From contig NZ_JAUZVY010000001.1 of assembly GCF_030717955.1 (NCBI RefSeq), positions 372,001 through 436,000 of the forward strand: a DNA stretch of 64,000 bases, written 5' to 3'. This document shows, piece after piece, positions 1-8,578 of the stretch. Source of the DNA: Alkalimonas delamerensis. GTDB lineage: Bacteria > Pseudomonadota > Gammaproteobacteria > Enterobacterales > Alteromonadaceae. The notes beneath the pieces are model-generated. The model was not told the origin of the DNA and searched no databases. It saw only the letters and a list, made by a program, of their open reading frames with translations. Made by a program: the position numbers and the translations under genes. The first letter of the stretch is position 1; each line of letters starts with the position of its first letter.

Positions 1-875
1 CCTTTTGTGCTCAGCCTGGTGCGACCTTAAACGAGCCCTTTTGCAGCGCCTATCTGAGTTACGAAGCGGGCATTCATGCCCCTGGTGTACAAAACCGGCG
101 CCAGGGCCGTCAAGTGGCGCATCATTTGTTGCTGGCGCATGGCTTGGCTATGCAGGTGCTGCAACGCAACTGCCCAAGCGCGAAAAATGGCATTGTACTG
201 AACTTCAGCCCTTGCTATCCAGCTTCGCCCAGCGCGGCCGATCAGCGCGCTGCAGCCATGGCCGATGCTTATCACAACCAGTGGTACCTGCAGCCGTTGT
301 TGCAAGGGCGTTATCCTGAGCTGCTTAATGAACTGCCAGAGAGCGATCAGCCGGATATCGAGCCGGGGGACATGGCGCTGATCGCTCAGCCACTGGATTA
401 CCTGGGCGTCAACTACTACACCCGCACTGTCTTTGCCGCCAACGAGGCGGGCTGGTTTCGGGATGTGCAACCCGTACAGCCACCATTGACCGACATGGGC
501 TGGGAGATTTTCCCGCAGGGGTTAACCGAGATTCTGACCAGTCTGCACCAAAAATACAGCTTACCCCCAGTGTACATTACCGAAAATGGCGCAGCCATGC
601 CGGACCTGCTGCTTGATAACCGGGTGCAGGACACAGAACGCGTGCGCTATTTTCAACAGCATTTGCAGGCTGTCGAGCAGGCTATCGTGGAAGGCGTTCC
701 GGTGCAGGGCTACTTTGCCTGGAGCCTGATGGACAACTTTGAATGGGCCGAAGGCTATGCCAAGCGCTTTGGCATTGTTTATGTCGACTACCCAACGCAA
801 CAACGGGTGCTTAAAGACAGCGGTCTGGCCTTGCAGCAGCTGTTCAGGTATAAACAAGAACGCGCAAAGCGCTAA
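1..875 (+). CDS. GH1 family beta-glucosidase, 5' end outside window
   Basis: C-terminal part of a glycoside hydrolase family 1 enzyme that hydrolyses beta-glucosides, probably in the cytoplasm. The reading frame is open from base 3. It holds the acid/base motif TLNEP (Glu codon at 33-35), then the nucleophile motif YITENG near 575-595, and late aromatic motifs such as GYFAWSLMDNFEWAEGY that line the sugar pocket. The GPH sugar symporter follows 12 bases on and a LacI regulator after that, which fits one uptake-and-cleavage operon. Family members usually have a Trp shortly before TLNEP; here a TGG lies at 17-19 but one base out of frame, so an indel at the window edge cannot be excluded. Substrate (cellobiose or another glucoside) is inferred. 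Confidence 0.93.
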   Translation, partial: FCAQPGATLNEPFCSAYLSYEAGIHAPGVQNRRQGRQVAHHLLLAHGLAMQVLQRNCPSAKNGIVLNFSPCYPASPSAADQRAAAMADAYHNQWYLQPLLQGRYPELLNELPESDQPDIEPGDMALIAQPLDYLGVNYYTRTVFAANEAGWFRDVQPVQPPLTDMGWEIFPQGLTEILTSLHQKYSLPPVYITENGAAMPDLLLDNRVQDTERVRYFQQHLQAVEQAIVEGVPVQGYFAWSLMDNFEWAEGYAKRFGIVYVDYPTQQRVLKDSGLALQQLFRYKQERAKR

Positions 876-890
876 GGGCAGGGGCAGGTG

Positions 891-2234
891 ATGCTAAGCA
901 AACGGGAAAAAGTGGCCTATGGCCTGGGCGATACCGCCAGCAACATTATTTTCCAGACGGTGATGTTGTTTCTCACCTTCTTTTACACCGATATTTTTGG
1001 CATTTCGCCGGCGGTGGTTGGCAGTATGTTTCTGCTGGTACGCATTATCGATGCTGTCACCGATCCGCTGATGGGGGCGCTGGCCGATCGCACCAACAGC
1101 CGCCATGGCCATTACCGGCCTTATTTGCTCTGGCTGGCGCTGCCGTTTGCTTTTGTCAGTGTGCTGGCCTTTACCACTCCTGATTTTAGCGACCAGGGCA
1201 AGGTGGTTTATGCCTTTGTCAGCTACACCTTGCTGATGCTGGCTTACACCGCCATCAACATTCCTTACTCAGCCCTGGGTGGGGTGCTGACCAAGGATCC
1301 GGATGAGCGGGTCTCGGTGCAGTCCTACCGTTTTGTGTTTGGCATGCTCGGTGGCTTGTTGGTCACCGCCTGCACCATTCCAATGGTTAATTGGCTGGGG
1401 CAGGGTGATGCGGCCCGCGGTTACCAACTGACGATGCTGTTGATGAGCATCTTTGGTATGGCGCTGTTTTTGTTGTGCTTCCTGGGGACTAAAGAGCGGG
1501 TCCAGCCGCCAAAAGATCAGCAGCTGAAATTCTTCTCCAGCCTCAGGCAGCTCTGGCAAAACGAAGCCTGGCGGGTGTTGTGTGTAGCTGCTGTGGTGCT
1601 GTTAACCGGTATGGTGCTGCGCAGTACCCTGGCGATTTACTACGTGAAGTATTACCTGGGGCGGGAAGACTGGATCACCTGGTTTATCACCCTGGGCATG
1701 ATTGGCAACATTTTAGGCTGTGCCAGTGCCCAGTTTGTCAGCGCCCGCATCGATAAGGTCCGCGCCTACATGGGCTTGCAGTGCATTGCTGCCGTGATTT
1801 GTTTGCTCAGCTTTTTTGTTGGGCCTGATCAGGCGGTGCTGGCTTTCGGTTTTTACTTTGTTTGGTGCTTTTTCCTGCAAATGGCGACTCCGATGCTCTG
1901 GGCCAAGATGGCCGATACCGTGGATTACGGCCATTGGAAAACCGGCCAGCGCATTACTGGCCTGGTCTACTCGTCGATTATTTTCTTTATTAAGCTGGGA
2001 CTGGCGCTTGGCGGTGCTCTGGCGGGTTGGCTGCTGGCGTTTTATCAGTACCAGCCCAATGTGGTGCAGACCGAAAGTACCGCACAGGGCATTTTGTGGT
2101 CCTTTACGGTCTGGCCCGCGGTCGCCTCTTTGTTGGTCGCAGCCGTGATGACTCGCTACATCCTGACCCGCGACAAGGTGCAGCAGGTTGCCAACGAGTT
2201 GCAACAGCGTCAGTCCGAAGCGGGTGCTTCTTGA
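891..2234 (+). CDS. GPH-family glycoside:cation symporter (MFS_2)
   Basis: Inner-membrane sugar symporter of the glycoside-pentoside-hexuronide family, about 447 residues with roughly 12 hydrophobic segments. The N-terminal region has IIDAVTDPLMGALAD, whose two Asp residues match the cation-site aspartates (Asp55 and Asp59) of melibiose permease MelB, followed by the basic loop GHYRPYLLW typical of the family. A purine-rich ribosome site (AGGGGCAGG) precedes a GTG at 888 and an ATG at 891; the ATG is preferred. It lies between the GH1 glucosidase and the LacI regulator, so it probably imports the glucoside that the hydrolase cleaves. The substrate cannot be read from sequence alone. Confidence 0.92.
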   Translation: MLSKREKVAYGLGDTASNIIFQTVMLFLTFFYTDIFGISPAVVGSMFLLVRIIDAVTDPLMGALADRTNSRHGHYRPYLLWLALPFAFVSVLAFTTPDFSDQGKVVYAFVSYTLLMLAYTAINIPYSALGGVLTKDPDERVSVQSYRFVFGMLGGLLVTACTIPMVNWLGQGDAARGYQLTMLLMSIFGMALFLLCFLGTKERVQPPKDQQLKFFSSLRQLWQNEAWRVLCVAAVVLLTGMVLRSTLAIYYVKYYLGREDWITWFITLGMIGNILGCASAQFVSARIDKVRAYMGLQCIAAVICLLSFFVGPDQAVLAFGFYFVWCFFLQMATPMLWAKMADTVDYGHWKTGQRITGLVYSSIIFFIKLGLALGGALAGWLLAFYQYQPNVVQTESTAQGILWSFTVWPAVASLLVAAVMTRYILTRDKVQQVANELQQRQSEAGAS

Positions 2235-2270
2235 CAGAAGTTCCGTTAAAATTCAGCCATTAGAGAGCAA

Positions 2271-2284
2271 TGAAAGCGCATTAT
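2271..2284 (+). promoter_or_regulatory. candidate LacI-family operator over the regulator start
   Basis: TGAAAGCGCATTAT matches 11 of 14 positions of the LacI/GalR-type palindrome TGAAAGCGCTTTCA. It overlaps the start codon of the downstream LacI-type gene, so it would suit autorepression. One half-site is imperfect, and this is inference only. Confidence 0.25.
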
Positions 2285-3290
2285 GCCAACCATTTATGAA
2301 GTGTCTAAACTGGCCGGTGTGTCACTGGCCACCGTGTCCCGGGTGATGAACAACACCAGCCCGGTGCGGGAATCGACCCGAAAAAAAGTGGAGGCCGCCA
2401 TGGCGGAGCTGGGGTATCGGCCCAACTCCATTGCGCGCTCACTGGCATCCAATCGCTCCGACAGCATTGGCATTCTGGTGTCCGAGTTGCATGGTCCTTT
2501 TTACGGTGCCATGATCAGCAGCATCGAGGCGGAGTTTCGTACAGCGGGTAAGCACGTGATTATCGCCGCTGGTCACAGTGAAGAAGCCACCGAGCGCGAT
2601 GGCATTGAGTTTTTGCTTAGCCGCAATTGCGATGCCTTGATCCTGCATGTGGAAGCCGTGTCCGATGAGTATCTGGTGCAATTAAAAGCCAAGGAAATTC
2701 CTTTTGTGCTGATCAACCGCCAGGTACCGCAGTTGCAGCCGCAATGCATCAGCTTAAACAACAAGCTGGGGGGCTATCTGGCAACGCAGCTGTTGTTGCG
2801 ACAAGGACACCGGCAACTGGGCTACATCTCCGGCCCCTTGTGGAAAACCGATGCGCAGGATCGTTATCGGGGCCACCAGCTGGCCCTGCAAGAAGCTGGC
2901 CTTGACTGGGATCCAAAGCGGCTGTTCGAAGGGGATTACCACGAAGATGGCGGCAGTGCCGGCATTCGTTACTTTTTGCAGCAAGGCATCCCATTAACAG
3001 CACTGATTTGCGCCAACGATGAAATGGCCTCCGGCGCCATGACCGAAGCACGAGAGCAGGGGCTCTTTATTCCGCAGCAGCTGTCGATTATCGGCTTCGA
3101 TAATGTCATGCTGAGCCACTACACCTACCCCAAACTGTCGACCATCGATTACCCCATTGCCGCCATGGGCCAAATGGCTGCCCGCTGGGTGCTAAAAGAA
3201 GTGTACCAACAAAAACAACCCGAGTTGCAGTTGGTGTTCGAGCCCCGGTTGATTGAGCGTGACTCTTGTGTTGTGCTGCCACAGCCTTGA
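2283..3290 (+). CDS. LacI/GalR family transcriptional regulator
   Basis: Ligand-responsive repressor, 335 residues, the normal family length. Residues 2-22 form the helix-turn-helix with hinge (TIYEVSKLAGVSLATVSRVM), followed by a periplasmic-binding-protein-like sensor domain with motifs such as SIGILVSELHGPFYG and ALICANDEMASGAM, and the closing strand LSIIGFDNV. It is the third gene of the glucoside locus, 48 bases after the symporter, and most likely senses the sugar or a breakdown product and controls this operon. It resembles the AscG/GalR branch; the exact effector is not determinable here. Confidence 0.94.
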   Translation: MPTIYEVSKLAGVSLATVSRVMNNTSPVRESTRKKVEAAMAELGYRPNSIARSLASNRSDSIGILVSELHGPFYGAMISSIEAEFRTAGKHVIIAAGHSEEATERDGIEFLLSRNCDALILHVEAVSDEYLVQLKAKEIPFVLINRQVPQLQPQCISLNNKLGGYLATQLLLRQGHRQLGYISGPLWKTDAQDRYRGHQLALQEAGLDWDPKRLFEGDYHEDGGSAGIRYFLQQGIPLTALICANDEMASGAMTEAREQGLFIPQQLSIIGFDNVMLSHYTYPKLSTIDYPIAAMGQMAARWVLKEVYQQKQPELQLVFEPRLIERDSCVVLPQP

Positions 3291-3343
3291 TGATAAAGAT
3301 ATAGCTTGCAGTCTAAAAGCTAAGCAGTAAAAAAGGGTAGAGT

Positions 3344-3925
3344 GTGCTCAAAGTTTCTGTTGTTGTGTTGTCGATTTTGTTGCTAGCTGCTTGCGATAAG
3401 ATGCAAGCGTTGACAGAAGCTGAGCAGGTAGAGCGGACCATTCGGCAGGAGGTCCGTCGCGATCTGCGCGGCTTGAATGCATTGACCGATGCGGCAGAGG
3501 CTACTGCTTACGATGGTTTTGCCTGGCGTCGTGGTGAGCCGCTGCAAATTCGTCAGCGCCAGGGCTCTGAGCTGGTGTTGCTGGAGCAGGCAGCAGCGGC
3601 GGATGTCATCGCTACCGCTGTAGCACAGCGTATTCCAAGCTTTAGCCTGGTGCGTTACCAGCAGGGCTGGTTGGTGGTGTTTGATACCTATGTTAGCCCA
3701 CACTGCCAGGTGGTGTATGCCTATGCCTACCGGGGTGAGCTAGCCGATACCCCACTGTGCAACCAAGACAGCTTTGGTCAGCAAGCCAATGGCCAGTGTC
3801 AAAGTCCTATTGTTGGTGAGTGGCAGGTCTTCAAAGAGTGGTTTTTTGCTGAATCTTTGTTGGCTGATGGCAACCCGAGGTGCCAGCAAGCAGCTCAGGC
3901 TTTTCATCACAATCCGGCACATTAA
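3344..3925 (+). CDS. putative lipoprotein of unknown function
   Basis: A 193-residue protein starting at GTG with AAGGG upstream. Residues 1-17 are a lipoprotein signal with lipobox LLAAC, so the mature protein should be lipidated at Cys17 and membrane anchored. The mature part is mixed alpha/beta with four or more further Cys residues (in HCQVVYAYAY, LCNQDSFG, GQCQSP, NPRCQQA), which suggests disulphides in the periplasm. I do not recognise the family. It stands alone between the LacI gene and a convergent periplasmic binding protein. Confidence 0.75.
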   Translation: MLKVSVVVLSILLLAACDKMQALTEAEQVERTIRQEVRRDLRGLNALTDAAEATAYDGFAWRRGEPLQIRQRQGSELVLLEQAAAADVIATAVAQRIPSFSLVRYQQGWLVVFDTYVSPHCQVVYAYAYRGELADTPLCNQDSFGQQANGQCQSPIVGEWQVFKEWFFAESLLADGNPRCQQAAQAFHHNPAH

Positions 3926-3937
3926 TACTTTATTTGG

Positions 3938-4693
3938 TTATTGATTCTTAGCAGGCTGGTAGCGCTGAAGGATAGCTGCCACAGTGCCATCTTGCACCAG
4001 CTGGTGCAAAGTCTGTTGCAGCTGTTCAACCAAAGCGGGCTGGTGGGGATTAAATGCACAATAAACACCATCAGGCTCTGTCCACAGCGGGTCAGTCCTG
4101 AACTCCGCGTGACCAAATTTCTGTTGATGGTAGTAGTAGGCTAAGTCCACTGTCAGCACAACATCAAGCCGTTGTTGTTCCAGTCGAATTAAATTGCTGT
4201 GTAAAGAGTTGGCATCGTCTCGGATGGCCAATTGCTGCGAGAATAACAACTCCAGCTCTGGATAATTGAAGCCGCGATCGGTTCCGATACGTTTACCAAA
4301 TAAATCGGTCATTTGTTGAATGCCCGGCGTGTTGCTGCGCCTGACCAGGAGCTGTTGCGTGCTAAAGAGTTTGGGGCTCCAGGACAACTGTTCTGGGTTT
4401 TCTACCCAGTCCGGGTTTAAAAAGCAAGCGATATCGGCTTCATCTTGAAGCAACCAGCTCTCAACCCGGCCTCGCGGCAGTGGCAGATGAGTCAAGCTCA
4501 ATCCACTGCGCTTTACCAGTGCATCCAATAAGTCTTTACTGATGCCGGCGCTGAGGAAGCCTCGGTCGTCAAAGAGCGCATAAGGGGGCGCATTGGACTC
4601 ACTGACAATAGCACGAAGCGGAACAAGGCGATCTGCGGCCACTTCGGTGGACAAAAGGAGCAAAAGAGTAAGAGCAAAGCTGCGCACCAACAC
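3938..4693 (-). CDS. periplasmic substrate-binding protein, family 3-like
   Basis: A 251-residue secreted protein resembling the bacterial extracellular solute-binding family 3 (amino-acid type). Residues 1-20 form a signal peptide (MLVRSFALTLLLLLSTEVAA). The mature part begins with a strand followed by APPYALFDDRGFLSAGISKD, typical of the ligand cleft, and later has KRIGTDRGFNYPELE and LDVVLTVDLAYYY. No permease or ATPase gene lies beside it, so it may serve as an orphan sensor-type binding protein, as is common in Alteromonadales, rather than part of a transporter. Ligand unknown. Confidence 0.8.
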   Translation of the reverse strand: MLVRSFALTLLLLLSTEVAADRLVPLRAIVSESNAPPYALFDDRGFLSAGISKDLLDALVKRSGLSLTHLPLPRGRVESWLLQDEADIACFLNPDWVENPEQLSWSPKLFSTQQLLVRRSNTPGIQQMTDLFGKRIGTDRGFNYPELELLFSQQLAIRDDANSLHSNLIRLEQQRLDVVLTVDLAYYYHQQKFGHAEFRTDPLWTEPDGVYCAFNPHQPALVEQLQQTLHQLVQDGTVAAILQRYQPAKNQ

Positions 4694-4797
4694 CTCAGAT
4701 GAATACGGCTGCAGCTTTTAACATAGCACAATGCGTTTAAAAAATAAGCGAATTTGATTGCTTTATTTTAAGGGTGAGCTGCAAGGGGTATCAGGAG

Positions 4798-5076
4798 TTA
4801 ACTGCGATACAGGGTTTTGATCAAGTGAAAACCAAATTGGGTTTTTACCGGCCCATGCACTTCCAGCACCGCTTTTTTAAAAACGACTTCATCAAAAGCC
4901 CGCACCATTTGACCGGGGCGAAACTCACCCAAATCCCCACCTTTTTTACCGGAAGGGCACAGGGAGTGCTTTTTGGCCAGTTGACCAAAGTCGGCCCCTT
5001 TGGCCAGTTGTTGTTTTAGCTTCTCGGCTTCGGCTTTGGTTTTGACCAGAATGTGCAAGGCGCAGGCTTTAGCCAT
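4798..5076 (-). CDS. ppiC: peptidyl-prolyl cis-trans isomerase C (parvulin)
   Basis: A 92-residue single-domain parvulin that catalyses prolyl isomerisation during protein folding. It is almost the length of E. coli PpiC (93 residues) and shares its landmarks: ALHILVK at the N terminus, GADFGQLAKKHSLCPSGKKG, GDLGEFRPGQMV and the closing TQFGFHLIK. It has no signal peptide, so it acts in the cytoplasm. The frame is open further upstream, but the ATG at 5076 gives the family-conserved MAKACALHIL start. Its start overlaps the stop of the DUF2256 gene by 8 bases, so the two are translationally coupled. Confidence 0.95.
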   Translation of the reverse strand: MAKACALHILVKTKAEAEKLKQQLAKGADFGQLAKKHSLCPSGKKGGDLGEFRPGQMVRAFDEVVFKKAVLEVHGPVKTQFGFHLIKTLYRS

Positions 5077-5230
5077 CGGTTGATTTCTCCGTCGATTTGC
5101 GTTGCCTGCGGCAGCGCTCTGAGCAGTAAGTGACCTCATCCCAGCAGTGTTGCCATTTTTTCCGCCAGGCAAAGGGCCGCAGGCAGACCGGGCAGGTTTT
5201 TTCGGGCAGGGTCAGTTTGTGGTGTGCCAT
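5069..5230 (-). CDS. DUF2256 zinc-finger-like small protein
   Basis: A 53-residue protein of the DUF2256 family. It has the characteristic CPVCLRPFAWRKKWQ segment followed by WDEVTYCSERCRR, giving two Cys pairs that could bind one zinc ion. The ATG at 5230 gives the family length; the longer open frame upstream has no similarity. It begins 2 bases after the HDOD gene ends and overlaps ppiC by 8 bases, making a tight three-gene operon. Function of the family is unknown; binding of nucleic acid or protein is only a guess. Confidence 0.88.
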   Translation of the reverse strand: MAHHKLTLPEKTCPVCLRPFAWRKKWQHCWDEVTYCSERCRRQRKSTEKSTDG

Positions 5231-5232
5231 GG

Positions 5233-6108
5233 CTAACTGCTGTAGATGGTAGTCAGCTCGTGCTGGTGCAGCACTTCGGCCAGCTCGGGGAGTTGAAATA
5301 GTTCGAGCCCCAGCACATCCAGAATTTGCGGAGCGTATTGCTCCCATTCAGGATCCAGATTGATGTCAAACAGCTGTCGGCTTTCACCGCTCATGTGCTC
5401 TGCCAGCTTGAGTACGGCAAACAGCCGCTGCTCCAGCTCGTTGTCCGACTCTAAAATCAGCGCCGGGCTGTGGTGGTAAGCAATGACATTGCACAGCTCG
5501 GTGGGCAGGCCCCAGGACTGGGCAATCAGATAGCCGAGGATTTCGTGACAGGTTTGAAAACGATGCTCCTCGGCTTCACTGTAGCTCTGACCAGCCAGGA
5601 CGCCCACTTTGATCAGATCGACATAATTGGGCGCCTGCGCGGTGATTAAAGCGATGCCGGCATTGCGAAAGAGTCCGAGCGTATAGCAATCGTCGCACTG
5701 CTCCTGTGACCACTGCAGTTGACGTGCCAGGGTTGCGGCACTGTTGGCAACCAGCAGGGCATTGCTCCATAACTTTTGGGAAAAGGGATCTTTTTGCTGC
5801 CCTTGCTCCAGGGTAAAGCGCAGCAAGACACTGCGAATAAGTTTCACCACCCGGTTTAAGCCGAGAAACTTGCAGGCATGCTCGATGGAAGTGATCTTGC
5901 TGCGCAGCCCAAAGTAGGCAGAGTTGACGACTTTAAGCGTGAAGCCGGCGAGACCGATGTCCATATTGATCAGGGTGGCCAGCCGCTGGATATTGGGTTC
6001 CGGTTGCTGCACCAATTGCTGAATATGCAGCAACACATCGGGCTGGGGCGGGATGGTAAAGCCTTGCAGCGCCTGATCGATGGCGGTCATATCCAATGGC
6101 TGAACCAT
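5233..6108 (-). CDS. HDOD domain signalling protein
   Basis: A 291-residue protein whose main part is an HDOD domain (a catalytically dead relative of HD phosphohydrolases) used in signalling. The segment around residues 15-210 carries hallmarks such as IPPQPDVLLHIQQLV, FTLKVVNSAYFGL and SIEHACKFLGLNRVVKLI, then YLIAQSWGLPTELCNVIAYHH. No GGDEF, EAL or receiver domain is attached. It is the first gene of an operon with DUF2256 and ppiC. Output partner unknown; stand-alone HDOD proteins often affect motility or stress responses. Confidence 0.9.
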   Translation of the reverse strand: MVQPLDMTAIDQALQGFTIPPQPDVLLHIQQLVQQPEPNIQRLATLINMDIGLAGFTLKVVNSAYFGLRSKITSIEHACKFLGLNRVVKLIRSVLLRFTLEQGQQKDPFSQKLWSNALLVANSAATLARQLQWSQEQCDDCYTLGLFRNAGIALITAQAPNYVDLIKVGVLAGQSYSEAEEHRFQTCHEILGYLIAQSWGLPTELCNVIAYHHSPALILESDNELEQRLFAVLKLAEHMSGESRQLFDINLDPEWEQYAPQILDVLGLELFQLPELAEVLHQHELTTIYSS

Positions 6109-6186
6109 ACATAGGTCTCCAACCTGAAGTACAATGATAAACTATTATTAAAGCAAAGTCCGTTGCCTTTGCCAACCAGTGCCAGC

Positions 6187-6648
6187 TTACGAGTCCAGGT
6201 AAGGCCGGCCACTGATCAGGCTGCGAGCCAGTTGCCACTCGGTTTCGGCATCCGGCTGTTGATCGGCGCTAAAATGAACCTCGAACTGCAAGTACTCATC
6301 GCTGTTTTGGCTGCTGACCAGCCGCTCTGGTACCTGGCCAACCTGACGGTAGCTGTGGATGGCAACCTGAGCTGCTTGTTCCATCAGCCCGAGAAAGTGG
6401 CCGAGCGGCAGCGTTTGAAAAATATCGGCTTCCAGGTGAGCCCAGCCCAACAGATCGGCACTGATTTGACCGTCTTTGTGATCAGTAAACAGCATGGAAA
6501 CAGCAGCAGAATCTGGGTTTTCGCCACTCTGATAGCTGGCCGCATCCTGCTCATTAAACAGCATGACGTAGCCATAGGCCGGACAGCCTTCGGCATCCAT
6601 GTCGTCAAAGGATGGATCATACACCAGAAAAAAGCGTTGCTCAGACAT
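6187..6648 (-). CDS. conserved hypothetical protein
   Basis: A 153-residue soluble acidic protein with no signal peptide or membrane segment. The ATG at 6648 is preferred over a TTG one codon earlier. Visible traits are an N-terminal strand FFLVYDPSFDDMDAEG, a GYVMLFNEQ segment and a C-terminal FEVHFSADQQPDAETEW. I do not recognise a family. It lies between the M48 protease gene and the HDOD operon, all on the minus strand, but the gaps on both sides (about 65-80 bases) leave co-transcription open. Confidence 0.65.
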   Translation of the reverse strand: MSEQRFFLVYDPSFDDMDAEGCPAYGYVMLFNEQDAASYQSGENPDSAAVSMLFTDHKDGQISADLLGWAHLEADIFQTLPLGHFLGLMEQAAQVAIHSYRQVGQVPERLVSSQNSDEYLQFEVHFSADQQPDAETEWQLARSLISGRPYLDS

Positions 6649-6715
6649 CAAAGCCCCTGTATAGAAATAAAACGCTATTGTACCGAACCAGAGGTCGGAG
6701 CTAAAGTGCTAATTT

Positions 6716-8572
6716 TTAGTCCTCTGCCTGGTACGGGATCTCCAGCAGCAAAGACAAGGCCAGCAATTGCACCTGTTGTGTCTCTGAGGCCTGGCCATCG
6801 GCTTTGGCACAGGCTTCAATGGCTTGCCACAGCTGCTGTTTTACTTTCGGGCTGGCGGCCATCAATGTGCTGAGTTCTTGTTGCACCAGCTCATAACTGG
6901 ACTCGGGGGCTTTGGTATCCGCGGGCAGCTGCAGGCTGGTAAGGGCAGCCTGCCAACTTTGCTGTATCACGGCTGCATCTTCGGAGCTGGCGTTGGCAAT
7001 CAGACGCAGTAGCCGCAAACTTTCAGTCTGAATGGCGGCAAAGTCACGGGCGGAGGTGCCGCGTACCACATCGCCGCTTCGAAACTGGCTGGCTACGGTA
7101 TGGTCCACCAGCTGGGCAATGGCCCATTCCAGCAAATGCAACTGACCATCGGCTACGATGACTTGCTGCAGCAGCTGTTCAAAGCGCTCAAAGCGAATGG
7201 CGGTCAGGGTTTTCAGACTGGGCACCGACAGCTGCGCCAGCATTAGCTTTTGTCGCGGGCTCAGTGGCTCGACCTGGCTGAGCAAGCGATCGACATCGCT
7301 CAGCAGGGCATTGGATCCTTGTTCGCGGATGCACAGCAGTTGCTGTTGCCGACTGTCATCGTCATCGCTTACCAACAGTGCCAATAGCAGGGGCTCCGCT
7401 TGCAGTGGCTGGTGGGCACTTTGCAGCAGCAACACCGGCAATGCTGCCAGCAGGCGCTGGGCCGGGCTTTGAGTGGTCGTTTCTTCTGCCTGTGGTGTGG
7501 GCTCGGTTTGTGGTTGATTGTCTTCTGTCTGGCGGGCCTGGGGCAAACGGCCATTCCAGCGCGGTTCCAGCCGTTTAATGCGATCCTGCAAGGGGGGATG
7601 GGTAGCGAAGATGCTGGCCCAGCGGCTGATGGCCTCGCCAAAAAACAGATGGCTGTTTTCATCGGCATTTTGATGCTTCAGTTTGGTGCCGCGACTGCTG
7701 GCAGCAATTTGCTTTAACGCACCGGCAATGCCGGACGGGTTACGGGTAAACTGGACCGCCGAGGCATCAGCCAGGTATTCGCGTTGCCGGCTGACAGCGG
7801 CTTTGATCAGGTTGCCAAAAAATGCCCCCAAATACCCCAGAATAATAAAACCCAGACCCAGAAACAAAATGGCTGCTGCACCGCCGCCGCCATTTTTGTT
7901 GCTACGACTGCTGCGCGCTGCGATATGGGCGCCGCGACTGCCGCGTAGCAACAGGTAACCCACATGGCCCACAAACAAGATGCCGTTGAGCACGGCGATC
8001 ATCTTAATGTTCATTCGCATATCGCCATTGAGGATATGGCTGAACTCATGGGCCACCACGCCCTGGAGTTCATCGCGGTTCAGTTGCTGCAGGCAGCCCT
8101 CAGTGACGCCAATGACGGCATCGGCCGGGCTGTAGCCTGCGGCAAAAGCGTTGATGCCGCTCTCAGGCAACAAGTAGACGGTTGGCACTGGCAGGTTGGC
8201 TGCCAGTGCCATTTCTTCCACCACGTTTAGAAGCTGACGATGTCTGGGGTCGGTGGTATCCGGTGCAAGCCGCTGTCCACCCAGCGATTCGGCCACCACC
8301 CGGCCCCCCTGACGCAATTGCAGCCACTTGACCAGCATGGCGGTGGCAATGGCACCCAGTACAATCAGACTGGTCCACAGCAGCAGCTCGGTCTGGAAAA
8401 AGCCGCGCTGCAAGCCGGACTGGATGGCCTCGGTATCGGCGAAGCCGAATACCAGTGCTACCAATACATTAGTCAACAGCAGCAGCAGGGCCACTGCCAG
8501 GCTAAAAAATACCACCAGGATGCGGGTGTTGCGTCTGGCTAAATCCTGCTGGCTAAAAAAGTTGCTGGCCAT
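6716..8572 (-). CDS. M48 family membrane metalloprotease with C-terminal helical domain
   Basis: A 618-residue HtpX-like zinc protease in the inner membrane. Two membrane segments lie near residues 18-45 and 62-82. The zinc motif HEFSH is at residues 175-179, two further hydrophobic segments follow (ILFVGHVGYLLL and IILGYLGAFFG), and the third zinc ligand is the Glu in REYLADASAVQF. After about residue 345 comes a roughly 270-residue extension absent from HtpX (about 290 residues); parts of it, such as IVADGQLHLLEWAIAQL and ACAKADGQASETQQVQ, recall TerB-like helical repeats. It begins 6 bases after lemA, a known LemA-M48 pairing. Role in membrane protein quality control is inferred. Confidence 0.92.
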   Translation of the reverse strand: MASNFFSQQDLARRNTRILVVFFSLAVALLLLLTNVLVALVFGFADTEAIQSGLQRGFFQTELLLWTSLIVLGAIATAMLVKWLQLRQGGRVVAESLGGQRLAPDTTDPRHRQLLNVVEEMALAANLPVPTVYLLPESGINAFAAGYSPADAVIGVTEGCLQQLNRDELQGVVAHEFSHILNGDMRMNIKMIAVLNGILFVGHVGYLLLRGSRGAHIAARSSRSNKNGGGGAAAILFLGLGFIILGYLGAFFGNLIKAAVSRQREYLADASAVQFTRNPSGIAGALKQIAASSRGTKLKHQNADENSHLFFGEAISRWASIFATHPPLQDRIKRLEPRWNGRLPQARQTEDNQPQTEPTPQAEETTTQSPAQRLLAALPVLLLQSAHQPLQAEPLLLALLVSDDDDSRQQQLLCIREQGSNALLSDVDRLLSQVEPLSPRQKLMLAQLSVPSLKTLTAIRFERFEQLLQQVIVADGQLHLLEWAIAQLVDHTVASQFRSGDVVRGTSARDFAAIQTESLRLLRLIANASSEDAAVIQQSWQAALTSLQLPADTKAPESSYELVQQELSTLMAASPKVKQQLWQAIEACAKADGQASETQQVQLLALSLLLEIPYQAED

Positions 8573-8578
8573 GGTGCC

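Noticed and set aside
6163..6873. 236-residue plus-strand frame
   Set aside because: It lies opposite the hypothetical gene and the M48 protease gene, which have better composition and starts; no family features.
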